Part shown: positions 32,590 to 37,651 of the stretch, piece by piece | Position numbering within the stretch: position 1 is the first letter of the stretch | Layout: the number at the start of each line of letters is the position of its first letter | Position numbers and translations under genes: made by a program | The notes under the pieces: model-generated | Database searches by the model: none | Told to the model about the DNA's origin: nothing | Seen by the model: the letters and a program-made list of their open reading frames with translations, nothing else | Assembly: GCA_964495085.1 (NCBI GenBank) | Contig: CAZBUK010000034.1 | Span: forward strand, 1 to 37,651 | Reading direction: 5' to 3' | DNA: 37,651 nucleotides | Source of the DNA: CAZBUK01 sp964495085 | GTDB lineage: Bacteria > Bacteroidota > Ignavibacteria > T3Sed10-11

Positions 32590-34515
32590 TTAGGTAGTGT
32601 TCGATTTGCGTGTCCGGATCTCATCGATCACAGACGATACGAATACGTCGAGCTCAACCGATCCCTGATCGCCGATATGATGCCTGCGCACGGACACCGT
32701 CCGATTTTCGCTTTCCTTGCTGCCGACCACGAGCATGTAGGGGACTTTGTGCGTCTCCCATTCGCGAATCTTGTACCCTATCTTCTCATTCCGCTCGTCG
32801 AGTTCAGCCCTGACCTTATTGCCGCGGAGGAGGTCGCGTACCGTCCGTGCGTATGCATGGTGCGCGTCGCTGATGGGGAGAACCGCCGCCTGGACGGGTG
32901 AAAGCCAGACCGGGAAAGCTCCGGCGTAATGTTCGACCAGTATGCCGATGAATCGCTCGAAGGAACCGAATACAGCCCGGTGTATCATCACGGGGCGGAG
33001 CCGCCGGCCGTCGTCGCCGATATATTCTAAGTCGAACCGCTCAGGCAAATTGAAATCGAGCTGTATGGTAGCCAGCTGCCAGGTTCTTCCGATTGCGTCC
33101 TTGATCTGGATATCGATCTTCGGTCCGTAGAAGGCTCCATCCTTCTCTTTCAGAAGGTAGTCGATATTATTCTCTTCGAGTGCGCCCTTTAGCGACTCCT
33201 CGGCTCCCCTCCACAGTTCAATCGCACCCATCGCATCGTCCGGCCGGGTCGCGAGCGCGAACGACGGCTCGAATCCGAACACGGAATAGACCTTGCGTAT
33301 TAATTCAAGAAGTTCCCCGATCTCCTCGTGAATCTGGTCGGGTCGGACGAAGAGGTGCGCATCGTCCATGGTGATCTGCCGCACACGGAACATACCGCCC
33401 AGAGCTCCGGATATCTCATTCCGATGCAGGCGTCCTATCTCCGAAAGTCTTATCGGAAGATCCTTGTAACTCCGGATTTTCTGCTTATAGACATAGGTAC
33501 TCTCGGGACAATTCATTGGTTTAAGCGCAAAAACGTCCTGCTCTACCTCGAGCGAGAACATATTTTCCTGATAGTGATCCCAGTGTCCCGATTGCTCCCA
33601 CAGTTTCTTCTTTACCAGTATCGGTGTACTGATCTCATCGTAGCCCGACTCGTCCAGTTCTTCCCGAATGAATTTTTCCAACTCCCTGAACACAACCATT
33701 CCCTTCGGAAGCCAGAACGGAGCGCCGGGGGCAATGTCATGAAAGGCGAACAATTCCAGCTCGCGGCCGAGTCTCCGGTGATCTCTTCGCTTCGCTTCCT
33801 CGAGAAATGCCAGATAGTCCTCGAGCTGCTTCTTTTTCGGAAAAGATACGCCATAGACCCGCTGGAGCATCTGCCTGTTGCTATCGCCCCGCCAGTATGA
33901 TCCGGACACCGAGAGGAGTTTAATGTATTTAACCTTATCGGTGCTTGGAATATGCGGGCCGCGACAGAGATCGGTGAACGATCCCTCGTGATACAAACTG
34001 ACAATTTCACTGTCGCCGTCGATCTCGTTCAGTATCTCAATCTTGTAATTATCTCTTTTCTTGCCGAAAAAACCCAACGCCTGTTCTTTGGGGAGAACCT
34101 CTCTCGTGAACGGTTCTTTTCGTCTCGCGATCTCCTGCATTTTCTCTTCTATCTTCCGGAGATCATCCTCGGTCAGGCGTACCGGAATTTCGATATCATA
34201 GTAAAATCCGTTCTCAATTGCAGGGCCGACTCCGAATTTCGCTCCGGGATATAACTCTTCGATCGCGTGCGCCATGATATGCGAAGTGCTGTGCCAATAT
34301 ACGTGTTTTCCCTCGGGGTCCTCGAACGTCAACAATCTGACGTTCCCGCTCTCTTCGATGGGACGGTGGAGATCGATGACGCGTTCATTGTGCACGGCGG
34401 CTAATGCGTCTTCAGCAAGACGTTTGCTGATCGATTCGGCGATCTGATATGAGGTAACCCCCTTCGGATAATCCCTGCGCGATCCGTCAGGGAGGGTGAT
34501 TAAAACCTGATCCAT
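32590..34515 (-). CDS. thrS: Threonine-tRNA ligase
   Basis: 641 aa. The N-terminal TGS domain (about 1-62) is followed by the editing domain with HSTSHIMAHAIEELYPGAKFG and its HxxxH zinc-like motif (about 75-79). The class II catalytic core includes MNCPES with the zinc-binding Cys, HRNEISGALGGMFRVRQITMDDAH with motif 2 Arg and zinc-binding His, and MIHRAVFGSFERFIG as motif 3. The C-terminal anticodon-binding domain begins near 540. It charges tRNA-Thr and clears Ser-tRNA-Thr. It heads the translation cluster with infC 11 nt downstream and follows a terminator after tRNA-Val. Confidence 0.97.
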   Translation of the reverse strand: MDQVLITLPDGSRRDYPKGVTSYQIAESISKRLAEDALAAVHNERVIDLHRPIEESGNVRLLTFEDPEGKHVYWHSTSHIMAHAIEELYPGAKFGVGPAIENGFYYDIEIPVRLTEDDLRKIEEKMQEIARRKEPFTREVLPKEQALGFFGKKRDNYKIEILNEIDGDSEIVSLYHEGSFTDLCRGPHIPSTDKVKYIKLLSVSGSYWRGDSNRQMLQRVYGVSFPKKKQLEDYLAFLEEAKRRDHRRLGRELELFAFHDIAPGAPFWLPKGMVVFRELEKFIREELDESGYDEISTPILVKKKLWEQSGHWDHYQENMFSLEVEQDVFALKPMNCPESTYVYKQKIRSYKDLPIRLSEIGRLHRNEISGALGGMFRVRQITMDDAHLFVRPDQIHEEIGELLELIRKVYSVFGFEPSFALATRPDDAMGAIELWRGAEESLKGALEENNIDYLLKEKDGAFYGPKIDIQIKDAIGRTWQLATIQLDFNLPERFDLEYIGDDGRRLRPVMIHRAVFGSFERFIGILVEHYAGAFPVWLSPVQAAVLPISDAHHAYARTVRDLLRGNKVRAELDERNEKIGYKIREWETHKVPYMLVVGSKESENRTVSVRRHHIGDQGSVELDVFVSSVIDEIRTRKSNTT

Positions 34516-34559
34516 ACACCTATTGAGTAAATAGTAACCACGATTTCTGATGTAAAATG

Positions 34560-34585
34560 AAAAAAAATCGGAGAAATCTCCGATT
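34560..34585 (-). terminator. Terminator after tRNA-Val
   Basis: An 8-bp stem AATCGGAG/CTCCGATT (34585-34578 with 34573-34566) with a 4-nt loop is followed on the minus strand by an 8-nt T-run. It sits 21 nt after the tRNA 3' end and 45 nt before the thrS start. It could also act as a leader element for thrS if read-through occurs. Confidence 0.85.
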
Positions 34586-34606
34586 CTGGTCGTTCAAAAC
34601 GACGCG

Positions 34607-34680
<74 letters not shown>

Positions 34681-34697
34681 GCAGCTATAGACTGTTA

Positions 34698-34726
34698 AAT
34701 ATAAAGAATTAAGCTATTTAAGTCAA
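34698..34726 (-). promoter_or_regulatory. Housekeeping sigma-70-type promoter of tRNA-Val
   Basis: On the minus strand TTGACT (34726-34721) and TATATT (34703-34698) are separated by 17 nt. The tRNA begins 18 nt after the -10 hexamer. This is close to the sigma-70 consensus and unlike the Bacteroidota -33/-7 promoter. Confidence 0.8.
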
Positions 34727-34805
34727 TTCTGACAAATCTCACGACTTTATAGTAAGCGTGAAAAACGGAAGAATCACCGTCACGACCGGTCAGGGGATAT
34801 GCGGG

Positions 34806-35324
34806 TTAATTATAATATTTCTCCAGAATCCGCCCGAGCTCGTTGATTCTCGCAAACAACTTATCGGTCTCCGGTTCTATTTCGCCCATTTTCGCGATCA
34901 GTATGGCTTCGAATTTGTCCTTCCTTGCCACAACCTCTTCGTCCTCCATGACTCGCTGCAGGAACGGCTGCAGCTTCGTATTGAGCTCGGTATACTCCTT
35001 TTCAAGGTTCTGCATAGTTTCAACATCGCCATTACCCTGGGCTTCATCGAATTTTGTTATCATCTCCTCCCGACGGTCGACCATAGCTCCGGCTTCGGTA
35101 TCTATCTCTTTAATCTTCTTGCTGATGAGATTGGAGTAGCTCTCCGCTTCGACGGCGACATTTTCATCCTCCATCGCCTCTTCCTGTACCTGCTGCAGGC
35201 GCATATTGATCTCCATGAATTCCTGATACAGCTGCTGCACATCTTCCTCCTGTGCAGTCGCGTACCCGGTTCCGGCGAATCCTACCATCAATATGGCTGC
35301 AAATCTAGCTGCAAATCTCTTCAT
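34806..35324 (-). CDS. Small exported coiled-coil protein of unknown function
   Basis: 172 aa. A signal peptide (about 1-24, ending YATA) is followed by an almost entirely helical, very acidic mature part with heptad patterns (about 28-165), for example QQLYQEFMEINMRLQQVQEEA and ELNTKLQPFLQRVMEDEEVV. It has an AAAGGAG ribosome-binding site 5 nt before the ATG. I do not recognise the family. Size and composition are reminiscent of periplasmic chaperones of the Skp/OmpH type, but the acidic character and lack of the Skp start motif argue against that. It lies 54 nt downstream of the S9 peptidase gene and upstream of tRNA-Val. Confidence 0.75.
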   Translation of the reverse strand: MKRFAARFAAILMVGFAGTGYATAQEEDVQQLYQEFMEINMRLQQVQEEAMEDENVAVEAESYSNLISKKIKEIDTEAGAMVDRREEMITKFDEAQGNGDVETMQNLEKEYTELNTKLQPFLQRVMEDEEVVARKDKFEAILIAKMGEIEPETDKLFARINELGRILEKYYN

Positions 35325-35378
35325 GTGTGCTCCTTTAATATAATGTTAAGCTCGTTGCATGCTTTCAGTTAAAAATTG

Positions 35379-37436
35379 TTAGCCCGGACCCTTCCCGATA
35401 TAACGATAGAGCCATGTGTATAGTTCGTCGTACCAGGCAAGAGAATTTTGGGGTGTAAGGATCCAGTGGTTCTCATCCGGATAATATACGAGCCGGGTGT
35501 CGACCCCCTTTCCCTTAAGAACCCCGTATATCTCGAGGCCCTGGGTCACCGGTACCCGGTAGTCGCGCTCTCCATGGATGACAAGCATCGGCGTCACGAA
35601 ATTCCCTGCATGAACCGCCGGATTCCACTTTTGCATACGCTCCAGACCGTCCCATGGTGAACCGTCATACGCCGCTTCGCGATGCGCTGTGACATCGGAT
35701 GCAAACTGTCCCATAATGTTATAAACGCCTGCATGATTCACCAATGCTGCGAATCGATCGGTATGACCGGCAATCCAGCTTACCAGATAGCCGCCGTAGC
35801 TCCCCCCGGTTGCAGCCATTCTCGCTTCATCGATGAATCCCCTTTCGATCAGGTAATCAGTCGCCTTCATGATATCCCGGAACGGTTTATCGGCATGTTC
35901 GCCATGAATTGATTTGGTGAATTCCTGTCCGAAGCTCGTCGATCCATGAAAATTTGAGAGGGCGATGACATAACCCGGCGCGGCAAAGAGATGAGCGTTC
36001 CAGCGAAAGTGAAACGAGTCGCCGAAAATACCATGCGGTCCGCCGTGTATCATATGTACCAGCGGCCATTTCCGGCCGGGGTCGAAGTCTGGCGGATAGA
36101 CGATATACATCTGCACATCGCGTCCGTCGGCACCTTTATAATAAATGTCTTCGACTGCGCCGAGGGATAGTTCAGAGATGAGTGTATCGTTGAATTTTGT
36201 CAACTGTTCCGGGTTTCTTCCGTCCCGCCGGATGATGTAGAGTTCTGCAGGTTTATCGATTGTCTGATGCTGGTAAACCAACCGGTTATCGGAGGCAAGC
36301 TGGAGTCCTGCATTCGTCCCGCCCCGGAACACTTCGGTTACACTCCCTCCCGATGCCGGGATCGAGAAGATCGATTGTTTCGCTCTGTCTTCGGAATGGA
36401 AAAATATCGTCCTCGAATTTTCAGACCAGACCCAGTTTTGAATCGAAAGGTCGATATCCTCGGTTAACACCGTTCTTGAACCCGATTGGCGGTTATAGCT
36501 TACCAACCTCACCTTATCTGCGTAAAAATCGGTTAGTCGTTGTTTTCCATAGAGGATTGATTGTCCATCCGGGCTATACCGCGGACGTGTATCGTTCGCG
36601 GGATTGTGTCCGGTTATATTTTTCATCAGACCGGACCCGTCGGCCGGGAGCAGATAAATATCGTAGTTTAGATAATCAAACGGAGGTTCGGTTGAATTCA
36701 TCGCGACCGCGATTTCTGTGCCGTCGGGTGAGATATCGTATTCCGCACCCCCCATCATGGCGAAGTAATTTGCCGATTCCGGCATGAGGTCGGTAACCGC
36801 ACCGGTCTCGATATCGACCACGAAGAGACGCGGGAACATTCCGTCTGTCAGCCATCTGTCCCAATGGCGGTAAATACGGTTCTCGGTTGTACGGGCCGAT
36901 ACTTTGGATTTCTTCTTCTCATCGATGATTTGCTTGAGCCGATCGAAATCCCCGTCGTATTCGGGATACACCGAGGAGACGAAAGCTATGCGCCTCCCGT
37001 CGGGAAACCATTGGGGAGACGAGACAACGACAGGAAGGTCGGTCGCATGAAGAGGTTCGCCTCCATGAATCGACATAACGAATAATTGCGGCGTATCGGA
37101 ATTCCTTCGCGAAATAAAGGCGAACTTCCTGCTGTCGGGACTCCATACCGGTGAACTAGCGGATGCAGGATCGCGGGTGAACTGCACGGGCTCGGAGCCG
37201 TCAAATCGCTGCAGGTAGATATTGGTAATTCCCTTGTTGTCTTCGATCGAATACTCCGTTACGGTAAAGAGCATTTTTTGACCGTCCGGCGAGACGTTCG
37301 GTGTCCCAACCCGTTTCACCTTCCACATATCCTCCGGGGTAAAGGTTCTTTTTTCATCCGATGCCGGAGACGAGACGACGCTTGCTGAGAGAAAGACAAG
37401 AGCCGCTATCATGCGTAATACTACAGGATTATTCAT
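35379..37436 (-). CDS. Exported S9-family prolyl oligopeptidase-type peptidase
   Basis: About 685 aa from the ATG at 37436. This start gives a signal peptide (about 1-25, MIAALVFLSASVVSSPA) and a GAGGA ribosome-binding site 4 nt upstream; the longer in-frame start at 37490 would place 18 extra residues ahead of it. An N-terminal seven-bladed beta-propeller (WD40-like/TolB-type repeats with SPDG motifs, about 40-400) covers an alpha/beta-hydrolase domain. The catalytic triad is Ser546 in GGSYGGY, Asp625 in GERDYRVP and His657 in DENHW. It resembles acylaminoacyl-peptidase / dipeptidyl peptidases and probably degrades short peptides in the periplasm. Confidence 0.93.
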   Translation of the reverse strand: MNNPVVLRMIAALVFLSASVVSSPASDEKRTFTPEDMWKVKRVGTPNVSPDGQKMLFTVTEYSIEDNKGITNIYLQRFDGSEPVQFTRDPASASSPVWSPDSRKFAFISRRNSDTPQLFVMSIHGGEPLHATDLPVVVSSPQWFPDGRRIAFVSSVYPEYDGDFDRLKQIIDEKKKSKVSARTTENRIYRHWDRWLTDGMFPRLFVVDIETGAVTDLMPESANYFAMMGGAEYDISPDGTEIAVAMNSTEPPFDYLNYDIYLLPADGSGLMKNITGHNPANDTRPRYSPDGQSILYGKQRLTDFYADKVRLVSYNRQSGSRTVLTEDIDLSIQNWVWSENSRTIFFHSEDRAKQSIFSIPASGGSVTEVFRGGTNAGLQLASDNRLVYQHQTIDKPAELYIIRRDGRNPEQLTKFNDTLISELSLGAVEDIYYKGADGRDVQMYIVYPPDFDPGRKWPLVHMIHGGPHGIFGDSFHFRWNAHLFAAPGYVIALSNFHGSTSFGQEFTKSIHGEHADKPFRDIMKATDYLIERGFIDEARMAATGGSYGGYLVSWIAGHTDRFAALVNHAGVYNIMGQFASDVTAHREAAYDGSPWDGLERMQKWNPAVHAGNFVTPMLVIHGERDYRVPVTQGLEIYGVLKGKGVDTRLVYYPDENHWILTPQNSLAWYDELYTWLYRYIGKGPG

Positions 37437-37507
37437 TCGTTCCTCGGGATTTAATACGGAGTTAAGAAATGAGAAAAGCTCGGAGAGCATTCACTTGGAA
37501 ATTCCTG

Positions 37508-37593
37508 TACCGAGGGCCGGACTCGAACCGGCACGCCCCTTTCGGGACCCAGGATTTTAAGTCCTGTGCGTCTACCAATTCCGCCACCCCGGC
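37508..37593 (-). tRNA. tRNA-Leu (TAA)
   Basis: 86 nt with the long variable arm expected of a class II tRNA. The acceptor stem is GCCGGGG with CCTCGGT (two G-T pairs), the anticodon stem is CAGGA/TCCTG with loop CTTAAAA (anticodon TAA) and the T arm is GCCGG-TTCGAGT-CCGGC. A variable-arm stem is formed by CCC/GGG around a GAAA loop. CCA is not encoded. It lies 71 nt upstream of the peptidase gene on the same strand. Confidence 0.97.
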
Positions 37594-37651
37594 GTACGAA
37601 ATACGATAAAGTGTACTGCTGATTGAGGCGCCGGGCGGATGACCTGCGGTG

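Noticed and set aside
35379..37490. S9 peptidase starting at 37490
   Set aside because: This would bury the signal peptide behind 18 residues; the ATG at 37436 has a GAGGA site and a proper signal sequence.

Overview
The window looks like a chromosomal segment of a Gram-negative bacterium from the FCB supergroup, probably outside Bacteroidota proper. Three observations suggest this. Two secreted proteins end in the 'NYPNPFNP...GIYLYRI...KRMVF' type-9-secretion sorting domain. A lipoprotein form of TamA (TamL) sits next to TamB. The clearest housekeeping promoter, in front of tRNA-Val, is an ordinary TTGACT-17-TATATT rather than the Bacteroidota -33/-7 type. I saw no phage, transposon, CRISPR or plasmid features.

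Left block (231-19525, all minus strand). Transcription would run right to left. First comes a YbhGFSR-like efflux module: TetR regulator, HlyD-type lipoprotein adaptor, two ABC ATPases that look like a split YbhF, and two ABC-2 permeases. Next are TamB and TamL, the envelope translocation and assembly module. Last is a lipoprotein with a probable beta-propeller joined to a family-5 solute-binding domain, coupled by a 4-nt overlap to a membrane histidine kinase, which is itself coupled by a 4-nt overlap to an NtrC-type sigma-54 activator. The lipoprotein, kinase and activator look like one sensory unit.

Middle block (19526-24457, plus strand). Two paralogous secreted multiheme c-type cytochromes carry 8 and 9 CxxCH motifs. 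Each has a signal peptide, an Ig-like domain, the heme region and a C-terminal sorting domain. Each also has a near-perfect sigma-54 -24/-12 element about 105 nt before its ATG and a strong terminator after it. The linked sigma-54 activator at the left edge is the obvious candidate regulator, though this is inference.

Right block (24465-37593, minus strand). This is housekeeping: tRNA-Leu, an S9 peptidase, a small periplasmic coiled-coil protein, tRNA-Val, then the conserved translation cluster thrS-infC-rpmI-rplT-pheS-pheT. InfC starts at a rare ATT codon, which makes it 180 aa. A coiled-coil protein, zapA, a structured intergenic region that may encode 6S RNA, rny and coaE follow.

The most interesting part is the proposed link between an envelope-sensing sigma-54 two-component system and extracellular multiheme cytochromes. 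It rests on sequence motifs and proximity, not on experimental data.
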